This document shows positions 34,176 through 44,189 of a stretch of DNA of 64,000 nucleotides, piece after piece. The stretch is taken from positions 868,001 to 932,000 of the forward strand of contig JAHEWK010000002.1 in NCBI GenBank assembly GCA_020740775.1, read 5' to 3'. Numbering within the stretch: position 1 is the stretch's first letter; each line of letters begins with the position of its first letter. This DNA is from Ilyonectria destructans (Eukaryota > Ascomycota > Sordariomycetes > Hypocreales > Nectriaceae). Both the position numbers and the translations under genes were made by a program. The notes under the pieces were generated by a model, which made no database searches, was not told where the DNA came from, and saw nothing but the letters and a program-made list of their open reading frames with translations.

Positions 34176-34320
34176 TGACGTCACACCTTCAGAGTATGAG
34201 GAATATGAGTGGTTGGATACATGGATTTGGCCCACAATCACTTCAGCTTTCTGCTACAATGATGGGAAATGATTAACAGCCTGAATGTCGCGAGGAGGCA
34301 CGAATGCAGGATTGACGTCA
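34176..34320. promoter_or_regulatory. Two CRE-like palindromes 137 bp apart
   Basis: Perfect TGACGTCA sites at 34176-34183 and 34313-34320 precede a TATATATA box at 34373 and an ATG at 34510. The order and spacing look like a stress- or cAMP-responsive promoter for the small gene downstream. The assignment to bZIP factors is by motif only. Confidence 0.5.
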
Positions 34321-34462
34321 AGCTCTAAGATAAGCATATCCATGATTGGGATCGATCATCATGGTGTTCGTCTATATATACGACTGTGATCCCCTACCAA
34401 ACGGACATGGCATGTTATCCCTCGAACTACCCGCATCCAGCATATATTCACATCAATAACTT

Positions 34463-34496
34463 TGCCATCCTCAAGTTACTGCCATCCTCAAGTTAC
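34463..34496 (+). repeat. 17-bp tandem duplication in a 5' leader
   Basis: TGCCATCCTCAAGTTAC occurs twice back to back without mismatch, 14 bases before the ATG of the small gene. Being perfect, it looks recent. Confidence 0.9.
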
Positions 34497-34509
34497 CGCA
34501 CTAGACACA

Positions 34510-34753
34510 ATGGCTATCCAGTACGTCCTCTTCAGACCTGCGACGTTTTGCATCATGCTAACGCTGCATGAACAGGTGGAAGCGCAGATTTTCCCTCAAA
34601 TCGTCAGGTGCCAAGGCCTCCAAGAGAGCCGAGGACCAGCGTGATGAACAGCAGCAGCGTGGTTCCGTGGATTCAAATCCAAACGTTACTACGGTCGAGG
34701 ACCTCCCCATAAACATTGTTCTGTCACCGACTTTTCTCAGTCGGATTGGTTAG
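34510..34753 (+). CDS. Small basic protein of unknown function, 62 residues
   Basis: An 11-nt first exon (34510-34520, ATGGCTATCCA) is joined across a GTACGT/ACAG intron to exon 2 (34576-34753). The product begins MAIQWKRRFSLKSSGAK, is basic at the front, then has EDQRDEQQQR and ends PINIVLSPTFLSRIG. There is no signal peptide or known domain. Support comes from the clean splice sites, the TATA box and the paired CREs upstream. I do not recognise the family. Confidence 0.5.
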
Positions 34754-34966
34754 GAGGTAGGATATGAGAGGAATGATGATTCGTGTTTAGAAGATGTACA
34801 CCGGTTGTAAATGGATATAGGCTTGTAGAATAGCGAGACGAGAAGATTGAAAATTTGCTCTCATTACTGGCTGTCAACTCATTACTCAAGTCCATGTTTC
34901 GTCTTTCTTTATTTTCGTTCATATTTTTCCTATTGAATGAAGCGAATGCAGCTGAGCATGACGCCG

Positions 34967-37006
34967 TCATTCAGAATCAGCAAGTGCGGTGCTTTGTAAC
35001 GTCGGTCCTCTTGCTTGTTCGGCTAGGTTCCAGGTGATGGAACACTCGGCAAGTGCCTGAATCAAAGGATGTGACTCTTCCGGAACTCCAAGAGTGTCGA
35101 AAGCTCGGATTGCTTGGACGATTCCGTAGACAAGAATGAGAGGCGCGTGACGAAGGCCATATTGATGCCGATACCTCCGTAATATTGATGCAATATCTTC
35201 TGCTGATGATATACAGCACTGGCGAGGGCCTTGATCTGAGGCATTGGATAGTAGGGAAACAGCCTGGTCAAAATTGAGAGCGATGCGAGCACTGTGGAAA
35301 AGCAAGCTATTCACCAATGTGAGAAGTAGTTCGTAGGGGCAAGATTCTTATAGCGCGCAATGGAGATCTCAGGATGGAGGAACACTCACTGTAGCATCGC
35401 CACACTAGGGATGAGGGGTGTATCGATGGGCTCCCACTTGCTCCATTCTGCCCGACCAGGTAGCCCTGCTTTCCAACGGCTGAGCTCAATATTCAAGGTG
35501 TCGAGGCAGGCACGGCGACTCATGCCGTTCAAGTTTGAGCGAGGCGAGAATAATGTACTCAACATGCGCTCAATGGCTCTGGCGAGGTGAATTTGTTCGC
35601 GGTAGTATGGGACCATTGAGCCAATCCTGTCGAGTTCATCGTCGCTGCCGGAAAATCCAACTGAACGCCATGGCCTTAACTCTGGGATATCCCTAGAAGA
35701 GCAAGTTAGTCAAGAGCATTAGTGGCAGGGATAGTGAGCGTACGGTTGTTGTTGGATAGGTTCAACTTCCGCATCATCGTAATATAGAAAAACTGGCCGG
35801 CCTAGGATAAGGCTAATGAGCTTGTCTGAGATATAGCAACCCCAGTAGATTCGTCTCCGTATTTCAACGTCCTCATCAGTCGTGAGTGAAGCATCGTATG
35901 AGATCCAATTTTTGGGATCTTTCTGGAAACCCAAATCTTGTGCTATGCGAAATGCGATCCCTAAGTCATAGAATGGACATTGGGTTAGAACGGAACGAAA
36001 AGCCATGATCTTCGTGGGTAAGTCCCAACGCTCGGGTGTTACTGACCAGAAAAACCCCATCCCTTGGAAAGATTCCCTCTGCCAATTTCATAGAATGCCA
36101 GGCAGAGAAATGCCTGAACAGTAACGATTGACGGCATGGTCATACCAGTAACCATGAGGATACTTTCAGCAGCAGTAAAAAACTGCTCACTTGATCTGCG
36201 ATCGTCTTCGTCGGTCGACATCAAAGTGCCCAGAGCACATATCGACAACAAAAGTGCCGAAGACCAATATTTGCAATTGACTCGGTCACCTAAGTGATCG
36301 CGTAGGAATCCTTCACGATAGATAAACATAAATTGGGGATATTGCCACTTAAAGAATTGCATCAATGCCTTTGCAATCACTTCGTCCTCGATGTTGATGC
36401 CGAAATGCTCGAGGACATGTGAGAAGTTCGACTCGGAACCAGAATACAACGGCGGCTGGGTCGTTGAATCTTTCACGGCTTGCTGGGCCTGATTCCCTGT
36501 TTGGGCGCGATAAATGCTTGTTGGTCCATGGTAGATGAGCGAGCCGTCAAGACCGAGCTGAAGTTCGGATTGCGCTTGGGTGGCCACATCCTGCGACTCA
36601 CTTGGCCCTGCAAAAGTAGAGCTTGTAGCTGGTTGGTTATCGCGAAAGGACACTGTACTCAAAAGACTATCTCGGTCTCGTGGCGATGCAACCTGAAGAC
36701 TGGTGATGAAAGACTCAAGCCAAGCGACTCGGTCTTCAAGGCTTTTAACGTAGTCATGTGAGGCAGGTCGCCTCTTCCGGTCGACTTGGTTATACTCGCA
36801 GTTGTGATTTGCTTTGACACAATTTGCGCAAGGCTCTGTTCGAGAGCATTTGAGCTGCAACAAAGGATGAGCTTTGTCTCATGTGCGGTTTTTTGTGTCA
36901 CATACCTTCCTGTGCTGGCACCTCTTGCATCTGGAATCGGTCAGCACCGCATGTGTTATACATCATGGGACTCTTACGAGAGATTCTTGGCGGTTGAGGC
37001 TAGCAT
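34967..37006 (-). CDS. Zn2Cys6 transcription factor with fungal_trans domain
   Basis: Six minus-strand exons (37006-36978, 36930-36906, 36854-36047, 35960-35744, 35692-35390, 35306-34967) encode 573 residues. The binuclear zinc cluster has the standard spacing C-x2-C-x6-C-x5-C-x2-C-x6-C starting CKRCQHRKLKC, followed by a basic linker and a short coiled coil (DYVKSLEDRVAWLESF). The fungal_trans region shows FFKWQYPQFMFIYREGFL, KGWGFSG joined to IAFRIAQDLGFQKDP, and RRRIYWGCYISDKLISL. The ATG at 37006 is the only one giving the right phase into the zinc-cluster exon. The protein should be a nuclear regulator. It lies 0.5 kb from the PLP enzyme gene on the same strand, a possible target. Confidence 0.88.
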
Positions 37007-37511
37007 GGCTCTGGTTGAACTCCATCAATGAATGGCTGGCTGAGTGGATACCTGTTGCATGTGGAAGGGATCTCTAACTTGGAGCTTGGAGCCTACAATC
37101 CGGATTCGTTAAGTCGATCACGTGCAAATCGCACAAGGTGACGTAATCTCGACTCGCGCTGGAGAGGCAATACGCCGGTCTGAAGTTAAACTTCAAAACT
37201 ACTTAGCTGTAATTGCAAAACGTGCTGCTATTGTAGATACTCAAATTGGGACTCAGGAAAAGAGAAAAAGCTTAATTAATACTAAATATAGCTTAGTAAG
37301 ATGAATTCATAATTCGACAAATAAGAATCCTGTCCCGAACCATTTTGCATATCTTCATCGGATGCGATTTGATTACATCGCTCGTTATGAACTGGACGAC
37401 GGCATCTGAAAAGGAACACCACTAAAATTTCTACAAACATTATTCTATTTACCCAACTTCTAGAAACCACTTAGATGCAACATCTTTCGCTGCAACCTCT
37501 CATTTAACCGC
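37007..37511. other. AT-rich intergenic region
   Basis: About 500 bp between the regulator start and the PLP enzyme stop. The stretch 37160-37310 is A-rich, and a plus-strand ORF there (AVIAKRAAIVDTQIGTQEKR) looks like a decayed coiled-coil piece, but it is too short to assign. Confidence 0.4.
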
Positions 37512-38783
37512 TTAAATCCGAAACCCCGCGTCTAACCCGTATTGAATGACATCTGCCAGCCTTTGTACGTCGTCCAGAGAGCTGTAGAACCCAAATGATA
37601 CTCTCACACCCCATCGAAAAACTGTCAATGCCACGTCGTGTTGCTTAAAATGCTCTGCCCATTCACCGCCGTATAATTTGAGGATGTACAAATGTGGCGC
37701 ATGGTTGCGACGCTCTGAAGGTCCGAGAAGTTCTACTCCTAGTTGTTTGCATTTTTCGTGCAGGGCGTCGCCAAGAGTATAAAGATGCTCTTTGACCTCT
37801 TCGGGGCCCATGATGTCAAGGTAGAACTGGAGAAACGCCCTTGCGGCAGATGCCGCCATTAAGTTCATGTTGGCGTGTTCGTATCTGCGAGCTGAGGGAT
37901 GAAAGTCGATTGGGCCATTTGGAATCATGAAGTCTTCTGATGTGTTGCACACCGAACCATACCCAACGATTGGTGGTGTTGGGTCCAGATCACGGATGAA
38001 ATCTTCATGGACGTAGAGAGCTGCAAGCCCCAGTGGGCAATTGAGTCCCTTGTGCAGACTGAAAGCTGCTGCAGACACGCCCAGCTCCTGAACGTCCACA
38101 TCTGAAAAACCCACTTGCTGGGTCAAATCGGCCAGAACATGGATTCCCCTGGGTCGATATGCGGCACAGATATCGGACACATCGTTCCACTGTCCACTGT
38201 GAAACATGATGGAGCTGATGCCAATCGCGCGAGTCCTGTCATCGACGTAGTCGGCAAAGGTGTTGGCGTTGGCTGCTGTGGCGAACCCGTCCACTTCTGA
38301 TTCCGTTGGGACTTGCCTAACCTCGACGCCGAGAGATCGGAGGGACAGCCACCCATAAGCTTGGTTAGGATGTTCGCAGTCTAGAATAACGACATTGTCT
38401 CCTGGCTGAAGTTTGAAGCTATGCATGAAGTAGCTCATCGCCTCTGTCGTGTCCCGAGTAAATGCGAGACAGGATGGATCGGTGTTGATGTATTGTGCGA
38501 GCAGGACACGAACTTCTTCCGCAATTTGCCGCCATGACAGTTTTGGCGACGGGCTATGAAGCCACTGGGTGCAAAACTGACTGATCGCTTCGTGGGTGAC
38601 CAAGTTTGATGGTGGCATGAACCCAGCATTGAGGTGGGTGACGGTTCCATCGGCCACGACGGGGACTAGCCGACGGAAGATGTCGAATTTGGCCTTCGAA
38701 GAGGGTTGTTTTGGTAGGGAAGCCTTTGATATGTTTGGAATTGAAGAGGCGCCTTCCACGTCGTTGGTACTGATTGGAGCCAT
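37512..38783 (-). CDS. PLP-dependent class V aminotransferase-fold enzyme
   Basis: A single exon encodes 423 residues from the ATG at 38783. The frame is open for 17 more codons upstream but has no earlier ATG. Family marks are HLNAGFMPPSN at the start of the fold, FTRDTTEAMSYFMHSF, the PLP-ring Asp segment VLADLTQQVGFSDVDV, and the Schiff-base Lys in AAAFSLHKGLNCPLG. The architecture matches isopenicillin N epimerase-like (CefD-type) proteins, whose fungal members act as epimerases, lyases or desulfurase-like enzymes on amino acids. It is cytosolic by lack of any leader. The neighbours, a Zn2Cys6 regulator and a divergent amino-acid permease, suggest a role in amino-acid use. Confidence 0.9.
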   Translation of the reverse strand: MAPISTNDVEGASSIPNISKASLPKQPSSKAKFDIFRRLVPVVADGTVTHLNAGFMPPSNLVTHEAISQFCTQWLHSPSPKLSWRQIAEEVRVLLAQYINTDPSCLAFTRDTTEAMSYFMHSFKLQPGDNVVILDCEHPNQAYGWLSLRSLGVEVRQVPTESEVDGFATAANANTFADYVDDRTRAIGISSIMFHSGQWNDVSDICAAYRPRGIHVLADLTQQVGFSDVDVQELGVSAAAFSLHKGLNCPLGLAALYVHEDFIRDLDPTPPIVGYGSVCNTSEDFMIPNGPIDFHPSARRYEHANMNLMAASAARAFLQFYLDIMGPEEVKEHLYTLGDALHEKCKQLGVELLGPSERRNHAPHLYILKLYGGEWAEHFKQHDVALTVFRWGVRVSFGFYSSLDDVQRLADVIQYGLDAGFRI

Positions 38784-39055
38784 GATGATGGTGGTCGACA
38801 GTGAAGAAGTTTGAATGCTGTCAGTCTGAGTCAAGATTGGAGAATTTGTCCTTTGCTCTCCTGGGGCTGGTCTTTGCTGTTCTTATACGTTTCTGTCAAC
38901 CTCTTGATGCTATGACGCTGAGCAGCTGTTCGTAGGAAGGCTGGATGCATGACCCTGTCGTATGCGTGACGCTTGTAAAACCTTTCTAGATGTTAACGAG
39001 AAGCCGGTCGAGGTTACCGGCGTCATGAGAGCCATTCAATTGCAGCCGAAGAGGA

Positions 39056-39490
39056 ACGGAGACCCAATTCCAGGTGCTTTTGGTTCATGGTGGAGTGACG
39101 GTGTAGGCCCGGTCAGTGCCAATTACTCGTGAACATAAACGGAGACCCAAGCCCATGTTTTGAGTAGTCATGGCAATTGAGAAGGAGGACGTTTTCTTGG
39201 TGGCGATCTGGGATTGTTGAAGACGGAGACCCAAAGCCATACTTTGAGGAGTCATAGTAATTTAAGAAAAGCAGCACGGAGTCGAAGCGAACCCTGGATT
39301 TCGAGAGACGGAGACCCAAGCCCACCGACAGAATTGGAGCCGAGTCTGGCGAGGAAGCCGACGTCGGCGTTGTGCCTTATCATGCGGTCTGGGCATCTGA
39401 GCGGAGACCAAAGTCCACCGTCGTCAACCGCAGCGCGATCCAAGCGCGGCATCGCCGCCGCTTAGCCTTCTTCAAAGTTCGCGGAGACCA
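39056..39490 (+). repeat. Six GGAGACC boxes in a degenerate 80-94 bp repeat
   Basis: The core (A/G)CGGAGACC(C)AA occurs at 39056, 39139, 39223, 39307, 39401 and 39481, with spacings 83, 84, 84, 94 and 80. Units 2 and 3 also share the stretch after the box (TTTTGAGTAGTCATGG against CTTTGAGGAGTCATAG), so this is an old tandem repeat. On the minus strand the 84-bp units keep phase and give repeated GLGSP motifs, but stops and drift argue against a present gene. Confidence 0.7.
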
Positions 39491-40034
39491 AACCCCGCGC
39501 AACCCAAAGTACATTCGGAACAGGCCTCAATGCCTAAGTTGGTGAGGTATCTGTCCAGCGAATTGCTGAGCCATAATTGAACCCTAGTCAATTGATAAGA
39601 CTTTTTTCTGAGCTCCGATTTATCCATAGATAATGAGCGATGGATTTTACGTGTGGGAGGTTGCGATAATGGTCTGGGCTCGGGCGCAAGTACGCTAGAT
39701 AATGATGGATGGGCTCAGAGTTGTGCTAGGAAGCCTGGAGTATCTAAACACGGTTAGAAAAAAGCGTCAGATACTTTTATTAACTCAACCATCTTGTGCC
39801 TTGTGAGTGGTTCATTAAAAGGGTATTGGGTATGGGATGTCATAGCCCCTGGTTCCCGCCACTATGGATCGGGTAATCATGAGCTGCATGAGTCGCCAAC
39901 GTTATCTTTTTGTTCCTGGGCTTCGGAGCCATCGGCATGGTACCCCGCGTTACGATGATAAGAAGTGTGGGAGTGTGGGTCTGGGGTGTTTTACTTGGCA
40001 AACAGTGAGGTTCGCACGACTGTTGATAAAAGGG

Positions 40035-40040
40035 TATAAA
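40035..40040 (+). promoter_or_regulatory. TATA box of the amino-acid permease gene
   Basis: TATAAA in the context GGGTATAAATG lies 138 bp before the ATG at 40173. GATA-type sites (GATAAG near 39956, TGATAA near 40023) lie just upstream, as expected for nitrogen-regulated permeases. Confidence 0.45.
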
Positions 40041-40172
40041 TGTATCCCCTCGCCGCAGAGCAAATTCATGTTCTCACATCAAGGGTCGACTACCAATAAA
40101 CTCGCTGTCTTTAGTCCATTACTATTTATCTTTCTGCATTTCTTTGTTGAGGCACTCAGACCCAGGGAAGAC

Positions 40173-42011
40173 ATGGCCGTCACAAAGCCAGCTCACGATG
40201 TTGAGAAGGTCAACCCTGATTTGGATCTTGTAGGCTTGGACAATGTCCAGACCTATGACGACCAAAATCTCAAGCCCAATGATGGACAAGAAGAGGTTCA
40301 ACACACAACGCTGCAGCGGGGACTCAAGGCCCGCCACATCACAATGATTGCCATTGGCGGCGCTATTGGAACTGGTCTCATCATTGGAACCGGAAAGTCC
40401 TTAGCCCAGGCTGGCCCAGGCTCCGTTTTCATCTCATACACGATTGTCGGTTTCGTCGTATTCCTGATCATGGCTGCTGTTGGCGAGATGGCAGCGTGGC
40501 TACCTGTCTCTGCCGGCTTTACCGCATACGCGACCCGATTTTGCGATCCCTCCCTTGGCTTTGCCTTAGGGTGGTGGTGAGTTCTCAGATTCTGTCGAGA
40601 GAATAAGAGTCCCTCAAGCTGATGCCTTCAAATAGCTACTGGGTCAAATACGTCATTATAGCTCCTAACCAGCTCACCGCAGCAGCTCTTGTTATACAAT
40701 TCTGGGTCGATCGCGATACCATAAACCCAGGAGTGTTTATTGCGATTTTCCTTGTATGTATCCTCTGCATCAACTACTTCGGTATTCGATTCTTCGGCGA
40801 ATTTGAATTCTGGCTTTCAGCATTCAAGGTGATCACCATTGTCGGAATCATCCTCTTTTCCCTTATTCTTGCTCTTGGCGGAGGCCCAGATCACGATCGA
40901 AAGGGCTTCAGATACTGGAGAGACCCAGGGTATGGAAATGTTGACAAACCCTACCGTCCGAGACCCAAAGTCGCTGACGACCGATCATAGTGCTTTCAAA
41001 CCATACATCAACGAGGGCTCAAGCGGCCGATTCCTGGGCTTTTGGTCATGCATGATCAACGCAACATTTGCCTATATGGGTACAGAGCTAGTGGGCGTCA
41101 CTGTGGCTGAAGCCCAGAACCCACGCAAGACTATCCCCAAGGCCATCAAGCTCACATATTATCGCATCTTATTCTTCTATTGCCTTAGCGTTTTGCTTGT
41201 GGGCATGATTGTGCCTTATAACTCGCCGCAGCTGGTTTTTGCTACCGCAGCAAAGACTGGTGCTTCGGCTTCGCCATTCGTCGTTGCTGCTGAGCTTGCA
41301 GGAGTTCGAGCAATTGCCCACATCTTGAACGGATGTATCTTGGTCTTTGTTTTTTCGGCCTCAAACACAGATCTCTACATTTCCAGCAGAACTTTACATG
41401 CGCTGGCTTCGGATGGCCTTGCGCCTAAGATCTTCAAGAGGACGAACAAGAACGGAGTTCCGATTTACGCTCTTGGCTTCTCGGCACTCTTCTGCCTGCT
41501 CGCATTTATGAACGTTTCAGACGACTCGACAAAGGTGTTCCAATACTTTGTTAACCTGACGACCATATTTGCTCTGGTGACTTGGATTTCTATCCTGGTT
41601 ACCCATATCTACTGGTGTCGGGCTCGCATAACACAAGGGCTGGCTGACGAGGCTCTTCCTTACGTCGCGCCATTTGGTGTCTACGGAACATGGGCCGCCT
41701 TAATTGTCTGTATAATTATTGCTCTGACAAAAAACTACGACGTCTTTGTTGGGGACTTTGACATGGCCAAGACAAAAACCTTCATCACTGGTTACCTTGG
41801 AATCCCTGTCTATCTGATACTTATTTTTGGTCACAAGTTTCTCACCAAGAGTCGTGGAATTAAACCAGCGGAAGCGGACTTTTACACCGGGAAGGATGCT
41901 ATCGATAGAGAGGAGGAAGAATTTCTCGCACACAAAGCAGCTAGGCGAGAGTCCGAGGGAAGGAGCAAGATGAGTTGGTTTTACAAGACGTTTTTTTCGT
42001 GGCTGTTGTAA
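40173..42011 (+). CDS. Amino-acid permease (AAP/YAT family)
   Basis: Three exons (40173-40576, 40636-40929, 40991-42011) encode 572 residues. The cytosolic N-terminus leads to LKARHITMIAIGGAIGTGL, the hallmark of fungal amino-acid permeases in helix 1. Other marks are YTIVGFVVFLIMAAVGEM, the join GWCYWVKYVIIAPN, GTELVGVTVAEAQNPRKTI, and SNTDLYISSRTLHALASDG. About twelve membrane helices are visible, and the tail ends MSWFYKTFFSWLL. It should import amino acids with protons at the plasma membrane. Intron 1 follows codons for GW, and its acceptor (AATAG) is the only one keeping YWVKY in frame. It diverges from the PLP enzyme gene, so the two may be co-regulated. Confidence 0.93.
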
Positions 42012-42163
42012 GTCAGACATGAGATGTGTGCAGAATTAGATTATTCTCTCTATAACACGATTGAAGTGTTCCGAGACAGAATGTTTCTTACACATGGTTT
42101 ACTCCTATCATAATGTGCTAGTGTGCTTAACATTAGACCAACTCTCTCACCGTTTCGTCTTCA

Positions 42164-42388
42164 TCAAGACAGCCCAGCTTCTGAACGCCACTTATTGACG
42201 ACACGACATGAACCCGTCGTGTCTGGATGATCAGGCCCCAGTATTTGCTTGCTAAGACTAACGCAGTCAAGCATCAAGTCCAGAGCCTCCTCGGACTTGC
42301 CCATACTTTTCCAAGTGTAGGCAAGATTGCTCATGGTAGTCAGGGTGTCAGGATGTTCCTTCCCAAGTAGCCTTTTCCTGATCTCTCA
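42164..42388 (-). pseudogene. C-terminal TPR fragment of NLR split by LINE
   Basis: On the minus strand the frame reads RKRLLGKEHPDTLTTMSNLA, AYTWKSMGKSEEALDLM and ILGPDHPDTTGSC, then WRSEAGLS and a stop at 42164. These are the TPR units and the usual end of fungal NB-ARC/TPR proteins. The frame is clean up to about 42388, where LINE sequence begins. The matching N-terminal part lies at 48184-50866 on the same strand, so the two pieces are the halves of one gene. Confidence 0.85.
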
Positions 42389-42511
42389 CCTTCCCCTTGA
42401 TTTAATTTTTCTTGGCACCTAGTGTTAGTGCCCTCACGTAATTTACTGCAATTTCCCTAACAGAGGCCTCTGAGTGACCCAGCTGCCTACCCAAACCCTT
42501 CCGGGCCCGCT

Positions 42512-44032
42512 ATGGCTGCCGCGCCGGCCGCTGCGCCGGCCGCCCTGCCGCGCACCCCACACAGAAATAACCTAGCATACCAGATGATACTGGACAGCAG
42601 CCCTCAGACCTATTTCGAAGTACAGATGCCCTCTTCGCCCACAAAGCGAAGACGTACAGCACAGCCTGAATACCACGAGCAGCCGGCTCTGACTGCACCA
42701 GGTAGGTCCCAAGGGGAAAAGGGGACTCCGAAGCCGGGGACCCTTGCCCCCCTCATCTCCGAGCTCGAGACCCTTGCTAGAGGGGTCAAGCAGCTAGAGC
42801 TAGCTATCGATAGCATTATCGATAAGGTTAGCCAGCAAGAGAAACAGGCTCTACGGAAGCTCTTCCAGGGCATCCCGACCTATCTGACAAACCGTATCTA
42901 CGGAGGTCAGGCAGCTGAGGGCGCTATAAGCAGCCCAGAGACCTGGGCAGACCTTGTTAGCAAGTCTAATATAACAGCTCAATCGAGCTCCCAGAGCCCT
43001 AACAAGCAGGCAGCAGCAAAAGCAAGTCCGCAGCTAAAAGCCGAGCCCCTCCAGGTCCTCGTAAGAGTCCCTGAAGAGCATCACGAATGGGCCCGAAGCC
43101 TGAGAAACTTTGCCCTACGTGAGGCTATATATAGAGCCCTTAGCCTCTCGCTTAAGGAGATACCCGACGTATATAATATAGCAACAGGATTCTCTATCCG
43201 CCCGATTAATATAGCAGTTCGCGATAAGATTATCGCTGGCCAGAAACAACTACAGCAATACCTTAGAGCCTCAAAGATTAAGCTACCAGTCAAATGGTAC
43301 AACTATACTATCCCTAGCTGTCCGACGGAGCTACCTAATATCTTGGGAGACCTTATTAATACAGAAGTAACGATCGAAGATAAAGTTATCGCGCAGATAG
43401 GCCAACGCCCCATATAACTGCATCCATCGAGGCAGGCAGCCCAGAACCCTACAGCAGAAAGAAAGACTTGGATTGCTTCCTTCCTCCAACCCGTCAAGCC
43501 GTTCCGGCTTTTTGGGGCAAGCGCATTAGCAAGGCGGATTGAGAAGAAAGCCTCTATCCAACGACACAACCCAGGATGCCAGGGCTTCCATTCTAACCGC
43601 TACTGTCACCGGCAACAGTGCTGCGAGACCTGCAGTAACCCTCTAGATGAAGAGCACCAGCAGCCATGCTGGCTCCCTCCAAGATGCTCCAACTGCTGCG
43701 GACCCTTTCCAGCTAGCCACGAAAACTGCCCTGCAAAGCCGATCCGGAAGGACGGAGACACGATTCTGCTGACCAACAAGGAACTCAAGAAGATCCGTCG
43801 GATCGGTCAGAAGAGCTACCTTCAAGCTCAACAGACGAACAGCCAGAGCACCTTTGGAATGCCGGACTCTGCCGGCAACAGCCGTCGTGCCTCTGCCTCT
43901 AGCTCCCTGACCTCAGCGCCCTTGTCGGAGATACTAGAAGACGAAATGGAAATAACAGTCAATACAGGACAGCAGTCGGATCAACAGTCCGACCAGCAGT
44001 CAGACCAGCAGTCAGACCAGCAGCCCGACTAG
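42512..44032 (+). pseudogene. LINE ORF1 (gag-like), interrupted by stops
   Basis: The frame runs from the ATG at 42512 to a TAA at 43415 (probably CAA before mutation), then continues in the same frame to a TAG at 44030. It has an Ala/Pro-rich start, a coiled-coil segment (ELETLARGVKQLELAIDSI), a central RNA-binding-like region and C-terminal Cys/His knuckles. A Gln/Ser/Asp/Pro repeat lies at its end. Confidence 0.8.
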
Positions 44033-44095
44033 CTGCCAGACCAGCTGCCAGACCAGCAGCCCGACCAGCAGACAAGCCAGCAGCCCGACCAGCTA
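43970..44095 (+). repeat. 12-bp tandem repeat in LINE ORF1 tail
   Basis: Units of the form GACCAGCAG followed by TCA, CCC or similar repeat about ten times, encoding DQQS/DQQP. Stops in the array come from CAG-to-TAG changes. Confidence 0.85.
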
Positions 44096-44189
44096 ACTAG
44101 CAACATACAGCCAGCTAACCGCCAACGCAGAGGCCGTAACCTCCCGCGGAAGGACTATAACGTCGCAAATGCCTACTCTATCCTAGATA

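Larger units (their letters stand above)
34017..34509. other. Promoter region of the small gene
   Basis: The 490 bp contain two perfect TGACGTCA palindromes (34176-34183 and 34313-34320), a TATATATA box at 34373-34380 and a 17-bp tandem duplication in the leader (34463-34496). No ORF of its own. Confidence 0.55.
38784..40172. other. Divergent promoter region with degenerate 84-bp repeat
   Basis: This 1.4 kb separates the PLP enzyme (-) from the permease (+). A degenerate tandem repeat occupies 39056-39490 (separate entry). Closer to the permease are GATAAG-type sites (for example near 39956) and TATAAA at 40035-40040. I see no gene. Confidence 0.5.

Noticed and set aside
37122..37304. 60-codon A-rich ORF that looks like a coiled-coil transposase tail
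   Set aside because: Too short and too biased in composition to assign to any family.
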